The notes under the pieces are model-generated. The model saw only the letters and a list, made by a program, of their open reading frames with translations, did not search any database and had not been told where the DNA came from. DNA of 64,000 nt from Cercophora sp. LCS_1 (taxonomy: Eukaryota; Ascomycota; Sordariomycetes; Sordariales; Lasiosphaeriaceae). The stretch spans positions 496,001 through 560,000 of the forward strand of contig JAPZLL010000017.1 of the NCBI GenBank assembly GCA_036250225.1, in the 5' to 3' direction. This document shows, in pieces, positions 32,543-43,383 of this stretch; positions within the stretch are counted from its first letter, which is position 1; each line of letters starts with the position of its first letter. The position numbers and the translations under genes were made by a program.

Positions 32543-33907
32543 GATTAATTTGTGTGGTTGTTATTTTGGTGTGGGTAGGCGGGAGAAGCCTCAGAGGCCG
32601 ACGATGAGGGGGAGAATGCTGAGACGACTGTAGTTGTTTGTGGGATGTTATTCTCTTCGTCCTGTGAATGTTGTTGGCGATACCGCTTTTTCTTGGGTGA
32701 ATCGAAACAAAGGGAACTCCATCTGATAATACACTTGTTTGCTCCCATTCACAGTTTACAAGTGGCGAGACTCGAAGACGGGATGATCCCGAGACATAGA
32801 ATCTGTTTGCTGCCCTTGTGGTCATTTCCTTTGTGCAGATGGTCCAAACTTTCGCATTCCTCGCGAGTTCCCGATTGGCTGTATTAACCTCGCTTAGTCT
32901 CTCTAGTATCTCGGCCGAAAGACCTATTATTCACAGGTGCATTTGGTGTTGTGTCACAACTTGAAATTTACTGTGTAACCTCGGAGCCGCACATCAAATC
33001 TGGACTGCCTCTAGGTGAGAATTGGGGTTCACTTTTGTTGATTTCATCGCATCAAGTTCACAAAATGAAAGAGTCAGTCATCCCGTTCCATTGACTGACA
33101 ACCCCGGTGCAGCGGACTGGAATGGTTGTGGATGGATACATCACTTCGCATTGGACGAAATAAAGCTAGCCCAACGGCTCGTTGGTCCCATACAGCATGA
33201 CCAACACCAACACCACGTGCCAGAACGAGCCCTTTTGCTACAACGGCATCACCAAATTGAAAGCAGCAAATCTCCGACTGGAATTGAGACTGATTCACCT
33301 ATCTTATTGGTTAAACAGCTCCTCCATCTATTACCTGCATTCCAAAGCAAATTCCAATTCTTGGAGTTTCATTCCCGCCTGTCTCCTCATCCGGTTGAGA
33401 CGACAGATGCCTAGACACTGTGATCCGATCTCATCCCATCGTACTCGTATCAATCACTCATCCCATTCCGCTCCGGAAACCCACTCCCCGCCCATCCAAA
33501 CTTCCAAACTTCCTCACAACGAACCCAACCCAAGAATGTCGCCCAACACGAACCGAGTTTCCTTACCAGTAGCGCTACCACAATCCCCGGATTTTGTGCT
33601 GGTACCGGTTATTTTCCCTCCAATGGCAGCCTCAGTGGTTATAACCGCCCGGTGCCCCATCTGGGGAGTACTACCCCAGACATCCATCCTCCCCCTCTCT
33701 GCACGCTCTGCACGGCGTTCGCTTCCCGTGACGAGGTCTTGGCCGGAAGCGAGGCGAGCGCAAACCAATATCGCGCCCTGTGCGGATTGGTGCGCGCCAA
33801 AAAAGCTGGTAGTCAACGTATACATAAAAGAGGCTCGATCCCCCAGACTCACTCCCGCCCCCCCAAAAAAAAAAAAATTTACCAAGGCGTTCTCAGTCAA
33901 GCTCAAA
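32543..33907. other. Intergenic between divergent acyltransferase and LPMO genes
   Basis: About 1.36 kb. The + strand frame that runs into the LPMO from about 33,182 is a chance upstream extension without domain content. A TATA-like element lies near 33,819-33,830 and a C7A13 run at 33,860-33,880 just before the LPMO start. Confidence 0.5.
33819..33830 (+). promoter_or_regulatory. TATA-like box of the AA9 gene
   Basis: TATACATAAAAG, about 80 nt upstream of the ATG at 33908. Confidence 0.4.
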
Positions 33908-34850
33908 ATGAAGTTCGTCGCCTCGGTGCTCGCGACGGCAACCGCCGTCTCGGCCCACGGCTGGGTCGACAACGCCACCATCGGTGGGCAATCCTACCAG
34001 CTCTACCAACCCTACCAAGACCCTTACATGGGCGAATGGGCGCCGAAACGCATCTCCCGCAAGATCACCTCCAACGGCCCCGTCGAGGACGTCGCGTCCA
34101 TCGACCTGCAGTGCGGCGGTATCAGCGCCGAGGGCGTGATTGGGTCTGCGCCGGCGCCGTTACATGCCACTGCGACGGCCGGTTCGACGGTGAATCTGAA
34201 GTGGACGTATTGGCCTGATTCGCACATGGGGCCTTTGCTGACGTACATGGCGCGGTGTCCGGAGACGGGATGTCAGGCGTGGTTGCCTGGTGAGGAGTGA
34301 GTTTTCCCTCTGTTCTGCGATTGATCATGTGATTGCGTTGGGCGTGGTTCTGATCAAGATGCGACACAGGCCGGTTTGGTTCAAGATTCACCACGAGGGA
34401 AGACATACCTTTGATAAGACTTGGCCTGATGATGTTTGGGCTGCGGTATGTACCTATTCTTGCCAAGGGGAAAAGACGCTGTTGCTGATGAAAACAGACG
34501 CCGTTGATGTACTACGAGAACGGAGGGTACAACTATACCATCCCTTCGTGCTTGAAGAGTGGGTATTACCTCGTTCGTCACGAGATTATTGCGCTGCACT
34601 CGGCTTGGGCCAAGGGCGGTGCGCAGTTTTATCCGTCGTGTCATCAGCTCAAGGTGGAGAGTGAGGGTGATGTTGTCCCGACAAGCTTGGTTAGCATTCC
34701 TGGTGTCTACGATGCCGATGCGCCGAATATTCACTTTCAAGTTTGGGCTCGTAAGTTTTCTCCCTGCGGTAAACGGGTGGGTGGCGCTAATGAGATGCAG
34801 CGGGGACGTATGAGATTCCGGGTCCGGAGGTGTTTACTTGCCCTAGCTAG
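33908..34850 (+). CDS. AA9 lytic polysaccharide monooxygenase, catalytic domain only
   Basis: Exons 33908-34296, 34370-34445, 34498-34750 and 34801-34850 give 255 residues; introns are 50-73 nt. After the 16-residue signal peptide (MKFVASVLATATAVSA) the mature protein starts with His17, the copper-brace histidine (HGWVDN). The second brace His is His106 in WPDSHMGPL, and the axial Tyr is Tyr200 in AQFYPSC. RHEIIALHSA carries the conserved second-sphere His. The enzyme cleaves cellulose or other beta-glucans oxidatively using O2 or H2O2. No CBM1 or GPI signal follows: the protein ends GPEVFTCPS, so it is a one-domain secreted LPMO. The in-frame ATGs further upstream are ignored because the signal peptide starts here. 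Confidence 0.96.
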
Positions 34851-35199
34851 ATGAATGTTCATCGAGGGATTTCATTTTCTAGTGACCCCTTTGTCTTTGA
34901 GGCCTTGTGACTTTGAGCGACAAAAGCTCTGCGGCCCCAGAAACACATGCCGGATTCCCTTTCCGCCGCCAGCACCAGTGAATATAGGAGAATGAAGGAA
35001 ATGAGGCAGAAAATAGTTGCATTCTAATTCTGAACATCATGTTGCCGCGAATGAGAAATGTATGAGACATACAGCAAATTCGGTATTAGCAAACATATTA
35101 AACATCATCGAATTACCAAGCCAAACACCAAACCCATGCGTATACTCGTTGCCATCATACCTCATGCATCATCCTGTCCTGACATACCCCAATCACCCC
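34851..35199. other. Intergenic between convergent genes
   Basis: About 350 bp joining the 3' ends of the LPMO and the small secreted-protein gene; nothing else seen. Confidence 0.5.
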
Positions 35200-35690
35200 C
35201 TAAGAAGGCTGGATCCAGGGGCGGCACTTATTTCCCGCACAGAACCCATTGCAGCAAGGTCCAACATACTGCCCATTGCGATAGCAATCGCTATATGTCG
35301 GCACACACATGCCGGAGCAGCTGACGCCAGTCACAGGCTGAGGAGGGCCAATGATGACCTGGCTGACACCCGTCGTCGGGTCGATACCGCCCACGAGTGC
35401 CTTCTCGCCGGGGGTGTAAAAGGTGCACTGGTACTGGGCGTTGTAATCGGGAGCGTCAATAATGTTGACGGCAATGTTGTTGTCTGCATCGCGACGTTAG
35501 TCCGGCTAAATGATGTCATGGTGAGGTAGGACGAACTGGTGGGATACACCTTGCCGTCTGCGGGGAAGGCCATCGAGTACGAGGCCGGACCGCCGTGAAA
35601 CGTGAGGTGGACGGTCTGCGGGGTGTCGCGCTCCTCGATGGGAGAGGCGGCAGCGAGGCCGAGGGCCATGGCGAGAGCGAGCAACTTCAT
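35200..35690 (-). CDS. Small secreted cysteine-rich protein
   Basis: Exons 35690-35537 and 35483-35200 (53-nt intron) give 145 residues. A signal peptide (MKLLALAMALGLAAA) is followed by SPIEER, which looks like a propeptide site. The middle part is beta-rich and ends in QYQCTFYTPGEKA. The C-terminal 45 residues hold eight cysteines in the order CSGMC, SDC, GPCC, GFC and NKC, a compact disulphide-knot spacing. I do not recognise a named family; many fungi have one or more such secreted proteins. It could be a wall-associated or effector-like protein. A TATAAAAG box lies about 110 nt upstream (35798-35805). Confidence 0.75.
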
Positions 35691-35797
35691 TGTGTTGGTA
35701 GACTTTGTCGTTCAGTGTTGTTTACGTTGATGAGTGTTGTTTGGAGTGTGGTTGAGAGTGATGATGGCAAGACCCAAATGCCAGGCAAATGTCGGGT

Positions 35798-35805
35798 CTT
35801 TTATA
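35798..35805 (-). promoter_or_regulatory. TATA box of the small secreted-protein gene
   Basis: TATAAAAG on the minus strand, about 110 nt upstream of the ATG at 35690. Confidence 0.45.
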
Positions 35806-36580
35806 ACCAAGATTCCAATCCATCGTCTGCCCACACAACAAAACCTGCTTCGCCGGCCTCGCCTACCGCAATATCCAGCTGGATACGGGATTTTCCTGGT
35901 GAGCTTTCCAAAAGCATCTGATCGGTACAGGCGGCGACCAATACGATGTCGGCTTTTTTTGGACAAGTGGGAACAACGTTGCAGGGCGCTCTAGACTAGC
36001 AGGGCTCCACAACCGCAATACGAAAACCTCAGCTTGGCACTCGCGTGGTAGCGCTGTCCAGCTGACCTCGGGTGACCGTTCTCACTGCGTCGCTAAGCCG
36101 CCGTTACACTAGCACCGCCCAATGATCGCTTGACAGCTGCAGCCCCTCGGTTCGGAACATCGCTCGGCTTGCCGACCGTGCGGGTGTCGCGGGACAAGAG
36201 GGCATAAGCCCGGAGGGTATCTCCGCCGCGATCGAATGTAACGGGCATGCAGCTGAGATAACGGTATGAGACGTTCCTAAAGCTTATTGCAATTGTTGCT
36301 GCTGATGTTGTCATCCAGGCTCTGACGTGAGCCTAAAAGTGTTAGCTAAAATCTAGTAGATTGACTTCATTTATCCTGTCCGATGCAGGACCGTATTTCG
36401 CGTGGTAGGCCTGGCATGCGCCCAGTCGTCCCGACAGTGCCCCTTAGACCGCTCCGTTATAGCGGCAAGCGATGTCTGCACTCGACTTTCACGCTAGCTG
36501 CCCAACCTCGTGTTCAGCGGTGAGCATAGGGTCGTTGCTGAGGTACCATGAACGTTAGCAAGCGCAACGCAATGTAGGCC
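35806..36580. other. Intergenic, no gene seen
   Basis: About 775 bp. Short ORFs only. Confidence 0.45.
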
Positions 36581-36943
36581 GTGTTTTTCGCCCCGCTAGG
36601 CCAAGAGACGGAGTACAAGGCGTTCGAGATTCCCTTTGGAGGTCCTACCTGTCTCTACCAGCTTCTCTACGCATCGAGTTGCTCCTCCCTCCCCACTCCC
36701 CCCATCGTTCAGTTGAAGAAGGAAGCTATGAATGCCGGCTGCGCTGTTACCTTTGCGAATGCAGGCTCCGGAAGTTTCCGGAGAGTTGTCGTCGCGTGGG
36801 CCCATAGCAGCTTCCAACCTACGGACATGAACGTCCTCGTCAAGATGATCCGCTTCTGGATGAGCATGGTCCAGTGGATCCACGAGGCTTCAAACACCAA
36901 GGTTTTCGACTGCAAGATTCTGCACACCTCAGGAGAAGAATAA
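36581..36943 (+). CDS. Unrecognised 120-residue open frame, doubtful
   Basis: The frame runs from ATG 36599 or an alternative start at 36581 to TAA at 36941-36943. It contains hydrophobic patches (PTCLYQLLYASSCSS; VKMIRFWMSMVQWIHEA) but no motif I know. It adjoins the decayed repeat zone beginning at 36.9 kb, so it may be a relic of a mobile or duplicated gene rather than a working gene. Confidence 0.2.
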   Translation: MFFAPLGQETEYKAFEIPFGGPTCLYQLLYASSCSSLPTPPIVQLKKEAMNAGCAVTFANAGSGSFRRVVVAWAHSSFQPTDMNVLVKMIRFWMSMVQWIHEASNTKVFDCKILHTSGEE

Positions 36944-37305
36944 AGAGCAGGAAAGGGACCCTCAAGAGAATGACAATTCCACCAGCTCCGGCGCTCAGAA
37001 CCAAACAAATGCGGAGCGGGTACGTCGTCGGGTGGCGAGCGGCCAAGCCGAGACGCAGCTGGTGCAAACTGTCAGAAACACTGCACTGCTTTTCCAAGTA
37101 GAAAACCGTGATTGTATTGCTTGTTTCCTCGCTCTCTGGCTCTGCCAGAGAGCCGTATCTTATAGACCCAACTGTAGGATCCAGGCCACGCAGCCGTGGT
37201 GGCTTTGGCTTACTGGCGCCAGGCTTCCAGTCAGCGGGGCTGACTGGCTGCCAGGGGCCCCTTCCTTCGCCCAGCCGAGGCCTCCTTCCTTTTGACACAA
37301 ACCGG

Positions 37306-37553
37306 CCTGGGCGGCGTCCCACTAAACCGTCCGGGCAGCGACCCATAAACACAACCCGGGCAGCAACCCATAAATATGACCCGGGCAGCAACCTATAAAC
37401 ACAACCCGGGCCCCAACCTATAAAACCAACTTGGGTAGTAACCCAGCCAACCAACCCGGCTCCAACCCATATAAAACTAATATAAGTAGCAACCTTAAAC
37501 GTTCTGGGCAGCAACTTGTAACTACGACTTGGGTAGCAACCTGGACTAACAAC
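37306..37553. repeat. Ten-copy 25-bp tandem repeat with rightward C-to-T decay
   Basis: Units start at about 37306, 37331, 37356, 37381, 37406, 37431, 37456, 37481, 37504 and 37529. The spacing is exactly 25 bp except for one 23-bp step. The best-preserved unit reads ccgggcagcaacccataaa plus six variable bases. From left to right CCGGGCAG becomes TTGGGTAG and TATAAGTAG, i.e. mostly C-to-T changes, as in repeat-induced point mutation. Confidence 0.85.
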
Positions 37554-37740
37554 CCTTTAATAGATAGTAATACGCAGTATTGTATATATGGGGAATACCT
37601 CCCCTTATTAAACCGAAGGAAAATGGAACAATTAATGTTAATAATGAGTTTCACTTTTATATAGTATTAGTAACAAATAGTTCCAACATTTTAATAATTT
37701 TGAATACTATAATAAAACTAAGAGAACTTAGCCCCCTAAG
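37554..37740. other. Strongly AT-rich, TpA-rich segment
   Basis: About 190 bp rich in TA, TAA and ATTA following the tandem repeat, unlike the GC-rich surroundings. It is consistent with old repeat-induced mutation. No coding content. Confidence 0.5.
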
Positions 37741-37839
37741 AGCCCGCTATCTAGTGACTTGGGGTGACGGCTGAGGAGAGCCGGCTTGCGGTTGCCTTTC
37801 CGTTTTTTTGTACATAGTCACGGTGGTGAGCAACAGGCT

Positions 37840-37860
37840 GTCACGTGCTCGGCACGTGAC
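37840..37860. repeat. 21-nt palindrome carrying two CACGTG E-boxes
   Basis: GTCACGTGC, TCG, GCACGTGAC: perfect 9-bp inverted arms around a 3-base centre, each containing CACGTG, the core bound by bHLH factors. It lies 14 bp before the LTR-like segment. Confidence 0.6.
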
Positions 37861-37873
37861 GCCTGGGCATAAG

Positions 37874-38118
37874 TGTTGTGCCAGTGCCTCAGATTTAGAT
37901 TGAACAGAACAACTCACCACTATGACGAAGTTTCTGGGGTGACGAGGTGCGTTGTTTTCCTATGTTATTTTCCTATGTTGTTTCCCTACATCGTCTTCCT
38001 ACGTTGTTATCGTCGTTGTCCATATGCCTACCTCCGATCAGAGGAAGGCCGACCACTGGGTTCTGTGTGTGTGTGTGTTGTTCATCACCAGTTCATTATT
38101 AAAGTTTATTCATTAACA
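37874..38118. mobile_element. Possible solo LTR of a retrotransposon
   Basis: A 245-bp segment starts TGTTGTG and ends ATTAACA, giving the TG...CA ends and short TGTT/AACA inverted repeat of an LTR. Directly after it comes attgataccacattggtac, roughly resembling a primer-binding region. It contains a short cctatgttg-type repeat and a (TG)n tract near 38,065. No target-site duplication or internal coding region was found, so the call is tentative. Confidence 0.3.
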
Positions 38119-39011
38119 ATTGATACCACATTGGTACACGTATATATGTAACACCCTAAGCTGGGGTGGATTAGAGTTGCGGTAGGCTTCGCGAAAGCTG
38201 TTCGCTTTGCCACCTTGTGAGCGCTTTTGTATTTCTTGAGTTATAGAAGGGGTAGCCGAAATGTCTTCTTGATCCCCGCAAATGGTAGGTATTGGGTCCC
38301 TGCCATGACACGGCCAGTAAAGAGCAAAGCTCAGTTTTTACCAGATACTGCTTCCTGGGACGCTCCAGGTCCTCTTAGCATTTCACATCCCATTGACCGG
38401 GGTTTTGTTATCACTCGAAAGGGTTGCTACAGAATTGCGCCATGGAGAGCGGAAAGGGGGCCTGGAAATCGTATTCCGGGTTGGATGCCATTTTATTATA
38501 TTGTTTGGCTTTCCCTTAAACTTACGCTCAGTCTTAAGGATCGAGAAAGGAATTTTGGTGTGCCCAGGTTTGTCGCACATTAAAAGCATATCCAAATCAC
38601 CCTGCAATCCAATGCTCCCGCCCTTCGACGAACTTCCAGGTGTTATTAGTTCAGCCAAGCCGGTGGTGCCCGAGACCCAACGATACTACCGTCGCCACAT
38701 CCACCTCCACACCATACACATTGGCGAGCGCAGCGCGACTTGGAGCAAGCTTTTCGTCCCGTTTGACCAAAGGGCCTCTGGCATGGGTAAAATCGAGGAA
38801 TTGAAACGGCGTAGCGAGAGGCACAGCAGATAGCACCGGGTAAATCCTCTCGGTTAAGCAGGAATATAAAGATCTCTCAACGCTTGATAGGACGACGTTC
38901 CTGGTTAGATGCGCCGATTGACCGTCTTTTAACTCATCATCGTCTATACTCCCATTTGGAGACATCTCGATCCCCTATCCTATCTCTAGTCCCCGGAAGG
39001 TTGGGCACGTC
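38119..39011. other. Intergenic upstream of the second chitin deacetylase
   Basis: About 890 bp with ORFs on both strands that lack recognisable motifs. A TATAAAG box is at 38865-38871, about 140 nt before the next ATG. Confidence 0.4.
38865..38871 (+). promoter_or_regulatory. TATA-like box of the second chitin deacetylase
   Basis: TATAAAG about 140 nt upstream of the ATG at 39012. Confidence 0.3.
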
Positions 39012-40454
39012 ATGAGGCCTTCGACCGCGATAATCTTATCAAGAGCGCTCCTGGAGGAAGCTGGCTCCACTGTCCCCGGCCTCTCACCAAGCATTCCCCT
39101 GGAAGCCCCGCAAGTACCGCAGGTCAAGCGAGATGTACAAGCCGGTGGAAGATGCGGTAAGCAAGGACGTGGTGCCATCTGCGCCGCAGGCTTGTGTTGC
39201 TCCGAAGAGGTCGGTATCGCCACTTGTCAATGCGTCCGAACCCACTGACCGGCGGTTTGTCTTGAAAGGGAGCGTGCGGTACCGGCGGCTATTTCTGCGT
39301 CTCTCCTGCCTGTCAAATCGACTATGGCCCGGCATGCGACGGCAACAAGTCGCCCTCCGGCAAAGACACCTCCAACGTTCCCCGGCCGCTATTCGGGAAG
39401 TTCCCATATGGTGTCGATATTTCTCGATGCTCGGCACCGGGGAAGATTGCTCTGACATTTGATGATGGACCGAACAAGTACACGAGCGAGCTCCTCGACA
39501 TTTTGAAGAGGAATGATGCCAAGGTACGCTGATGGCCGCCGACATGTCCGTTACTAACGAAGAGGAGGCTACTTTCTTTGTCAACGCTGCAAATGGCGGG
39601 AAGGGGCAAATTCAGGATGAAAGCACCGGCTTCCCTGCCATCATCAAGCGCATGCACAGCGAGGGCCACCAGATCGGAAGCCATTCGTGGAGTCACGAGA
39701 ACTTAGCGGCCATCAGCCCCCAACAGCGTCGCGACCAAATCATCAAGAACGAAATCTCCTTGGTTTCCATCCTGGGCTTCTTTCCCACGTACTTCCGGGT
39801 GCCCTTCTCAAGCTGGAGCGATGAAGTTTTCACAGACTTGAACAGGTTTGGCTATCACAGTGTATGCAGGACCCGTGTTCTCCAAGACCACCGCCTCCTA
39901 ACGTTGGGATGTTGCAGGTCTCCTTCGACCTTGACACACGCGACACGGAAGAGCCCAACCTGAAGAGCAACTATCAGCTGGCAAGGGACAGCTTCACAGC
40001 TGCCGTGTCTAAGCACAGTCCGGCCGACACATCGTTCATCGCTGTTTCGCACGACATCCAGGAGAAGACTGTGCGGGGCTACGCGCAGTACATGATCGAC
40101 CAAGCACGACTGTACAAGTACGAACTCGTTACGGTGGGGGAGTGTCTCGGAGACCATCCGAACAACTGGTACCGCGACCCCGCAACGGGTGGGCAGTTTG
40201 GCGGTCCGCCGGAGGAGCTAGAGGCCGACACTACGCTCGCTTCAAAGCCAACTGAAGCGACAGGCCGCGTCGCTTCTAGCACAAAAACCGTGGGAGATGC
40301 CAGAAGTGCGTCAAAATCGTCTAGTGGTTCTGGTTCGGTGACCTCTGGTGAAGCCGTCGCTGAAACTACCAAGCCGAGTCGCGCCGGACATAGCGGGCAA
40401 ATATCGATGGCTAGAATATTTTTGGCAATGGTTTTTTACATATCTTTGGCGTGA
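39012..40454 (+). CDS. Chitin deacetylase (CE4) with N-terminal CBM18 and probable GPI anchor
   Basis: Exons 39012-39209, 39269-39523, 39568-39861 and 39918-40454 give 427 residues; introns are 59, 44 and 56 nt. A CBM18 split by intron 1 (CGKQGRGAICAAGLCC, then CGTGGYFCVSPACQ) precedes the NodB domain. NodB motifs: LTFDDGPNKY, SHSWSHENL (metal His pair) and RVPFSSWSD, where many family members have RPPY. The tail is Ser/Thr-rich and ends in a hydrophobic stretch (ARIFLAMVFYISLA), typical of a GPI signal, so the enzyme is probably bound to the membrane or wall. The N-terminus MRPSTAIILSRALLEE is a weak signal peptide, so an extra 5' exon is possible. It is a paralogue in function of the 24.1 kb gene but differs in architecture. 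Confidence 0.9.
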
Positions 40455-41337
40455 TATATGCTGGCTTTACCTCTTCTTGCAAGCTAGTAGGACCTTGTCG
40501 GGCGGGAACAGCGTTGGGATTGGTACCGATAGTATGTGTCATCGGCAATATGGACTCCTTGGGCTGCTTTTGGGTATTTATCTGCTTTGATCATCCTCGT
40601 GGGTATCGCGTGGTTATAATGGTAACACTTTTTGTCATACAAAAGAGCTCCCAGTCGAGAGTCTCGTCATGTCCCGATGATAATTCACATTTGCGAATGA
40701 CCAGCTATCTTGAAGTCACCACGAAATGCTCTTGACACACGATCAACCATTGAGTCACTCGCGATTGTGACATACGTTGATCTTGCAGATCTTTAAAGGG
40801 TTCTCTAGGCCACGGCAACCCCACGGCCCGTTAGTTTCGTGCTGCAATACGAAGTTGGAAATGAGGTCGGGGTGATCCACATTGCCGGTCGCCCAGCAAC
40901 CATCCAGGGGTAAGGTCAACAATCTTGACCTCCAACGTGGGTTTTCTCTCTTCGTATCCCTGAGGAATATCGGCGCGATGAGTTAGATATATGGACATCC
41001 AAGACGTTTCATCTTTGTCCAAATTCTCTTCACGACATGATCCCCAACTGGGATCGGGATTGGGGTGAAAAATGTAACTGGTTGGTGAGCTGGCATTCAC
41101 CAGGGCTAAACCCCTCCTTGACAGAAGATAGGATGAAATCGCCACGCCGGTGAATGGAAATGAAGTATTTATTGAACTCTTGGTTCCTTTTCCTCTGCTT
41201 CTCTCACCCACCACTTCTTTACACGAACACCCTCTCCACAACTCCAGCAACCAACCTAGCAGACCCAGGAGGGTAAGGCATCCCCATACCAAATTAGCGC
41301 ATGCCTCTCGCTAACAATACCAGCCTCTAGTTCCTTG
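40455..41337. other. Intergenic, doubtful ORF only
   Basis: About 880 bp. A 153-codon minus-strand ORF (40831-41292) has no recognisable motif and is not called as a gene. Confidence 0.4.
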
Positions 41338-42579
41338 CATTGCGGCGTGATGGGCCACACCGACATCCAGTTCGCGCTCTCCCGCGCATGGCAAGAGCAA
41401 AAACCGGATCTCGGAGTGATGATCTACCACGTAAAGGCTCGCTCCAACTTCACTTTGGGCCTCAAAACTGATCGTTGAGCGCGTGAGATTCGAGCTTGAA
41501 CGATAACTCGACAACGGTTACTACAGCTCTCATCTACGCCGTCCCCGATGAATCGAGCAAGGAAATCCTCATTGCCTATGCCGCCAAAAACAACGCGAAC
41601 ACGCTCCAGTCGGACCACACACTCGTCGGGACCTACGACGAACTAGCCAAACCGATCGACAGTGGTGCTCCTATCCTGCGCAACGCTACCTTCCTCATAG
41701 ATACCAACCGCAGCAGGGCCACGCCCGCGCTCGTTGGGGCGTTGGTAAAGTTGCTCGTCTTTTTGCACAACCTGGTCAAGGCAAACGAAAATATCAGCGC
41801 CAAAATCTTTACCACTTCTCCCTATAAAGAGACGATTTTCTGGGTTCCTGCCATCACCCGCGCGTTTGGCCCGTCCGCGCAGCCTCGTGATATCGACATG
41901 GACATCCCGACCAACCACCTGGTCGCGCGCATCGCCCCCAGCGAAGGGCATTTCTCGGTCAAGTCCGTTGCACGGAGCACTGCGACCCCGCCAGTCGAAT
42001 TGTCCATCAACTTCGAAAGCGAAGGGCACGCGCGAACGATTATCCGCCGCATAGGAAACACCTCGGGGGGGGACGAGACGATGAACCAAATCTTCATCCT
42101 GACTCCAGAGACCATCATGGAGGAGTGGCCCAAGATCGTTGATTTGATCAACAGTAGACGCGGAAGCGTCGGGATCAGCATTGATCCAGCTCTGAGGTTC
42201 ACACCACCGCTCGGCAACTACGAGTGTGTTTTCACCGTCCGTGAGCCGTGTGTTAAGATGGTCTGGGATGCTGCGGACGAGGCGCTTGTCCGGGAGGAGC
42301 GCGCTTGGACAGTGGAGGAGGTCGAGGGGCTGATTGCCATGACAAGGCACATATCAACCAGTTTCTGTGAACGTCCGGTACCGGGAGAGTATTCCGACGA
42401 TGTCAACGGAGGTCACTGGGGTAGGTGAGGTCCAGGACGTTACACAGAGCTTGACTCTTTTGTTTCAGGAGTTTGGGAGGGTACCAGAGGAGGTTACAAT
42501 GCTGCGTTGGCCACAAGATAAGGACCCGCGTGCTGAAGCGAATACTTTTTTTTCGCATACTAGATTTATGACTTCATGA
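41338..42579 (+). pseudogene. Degenerate unrecognised coding module, copy 1, helicase-like layout
   Basis: Coding signal runs through three frame segments. The first is 41338-41474, ending LGLKTDR then TGA. The second is a long open frame 41496-42428. The third, 42367-42579, continues the protein after a shift of one base near 42,345 (NVRYRESIPTMS). The long frame shows a weak resemblance to a DExH-type RecA pair: VGTYDELAKP, then FLIDTNRSRA where motif II would be, then AKIFTTSPYKE where the SAT motif would be. Key residues of motif II are absent, so ATPase activity is not expected. No Walker A lies within the window copy. I do not know the family. Copy 2 lies at 43.6-44.2 kb. Confidence 0.4.
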
Positions 42580-43383
42580 CATCCAAGAATCACCCATTAG
42601 AGGTACAGCAACTATCCAGAGGTATATTGTCTACCTCGTACTTGATGAGCCCCCAGAGAAAGTTTTTCATAGGTAGGCAGTTATGTACCTAAACATGACA
42701 TCAGTCTTTCCACGCAGACAACGTGTGTCGCAGCTTGGGCTGCTGTTTTTGGCGGGTACGTGGCCTCAATTTTCAGCAGTCTCAACCACCTCCAATAAGT
42801 ATAAGTCAGGCGGGGCACATGTGCTCTCGTGTTAATTATATAAGTACTGTGTAATATATAACCACTATTGTATGAAAGTGCTGCAAACTTTACCTCGGGC
42901 AGGCCAGATCTCCAGCAGCACCAAAATGATAAATGCTACAACCTTAGCTCCAAAGGAGATAATTCATGCCCGCACTACTATTGACATTGACCACCGCTTA
43001 TCTACTCTCTGCACAATTTTTACCTCGCCCTGTGACGGTTGACTAGCCCTGCCACTGCCAGGCAGCTGTCGAGGACTGCAGGCCTGCATGGTGGGGGAAG
43101 CCACTGCCCCACCACGGCAGAAGGGCCGTGCGCCTCACTGCCCTCTGTGGGACCCACCCTGGAATCGGACGAGCAGATGGATATTTATTCCAATCAGGAA
43201 AGCCAAAGGCAAAACCTTTTCCTTTCCTTTCTCCTTCGTAGCAATATTACGTTAGCTTACCTGACTCACTGCTGGAGCGCCTGTGACCAGCCAGTAGGAC
43301 CGTGACACGCCCAAGGCTTTGGAGGGGGGTGGGAGGGGCTTATCCAATCCTAAGTCCCGACACGGTGCCTGAGGCTTGGCACA
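42580..43383. other. Non-coding segment between the two related modules
   Basis: About 800 bp, partly AT-rich (42,830-42,870), with no convincing ORF. It contains an earlier single match to the repeat motif (tttttacctcgccctg near 43,016). Confidence 0.4.

Noticed and set aside
33182..33907. Upstream extension of the LPMO frame
   Set aside because: The signal peptide and mature His start at 33908; the upstream codons have no domain content and contain the promoter-like region.
36840..37514. 224-codon minus-strand ORF
   Set aside because: It runs through the 25-bp tandem repeat and reads repetitive Trp/Gly/Val-rich sequence; the frame is a by-product of the array.
38393..38833. 146-codon plus-strand ORF
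   Set aside because: Mixed composition, no motif, overlapped by a minus-strand ORF, next to decayed repeats.
40831..41292. 153-codon minus-strand ORF
   Set aside because: No recognisable motif and no supporting splice or promoter signal.
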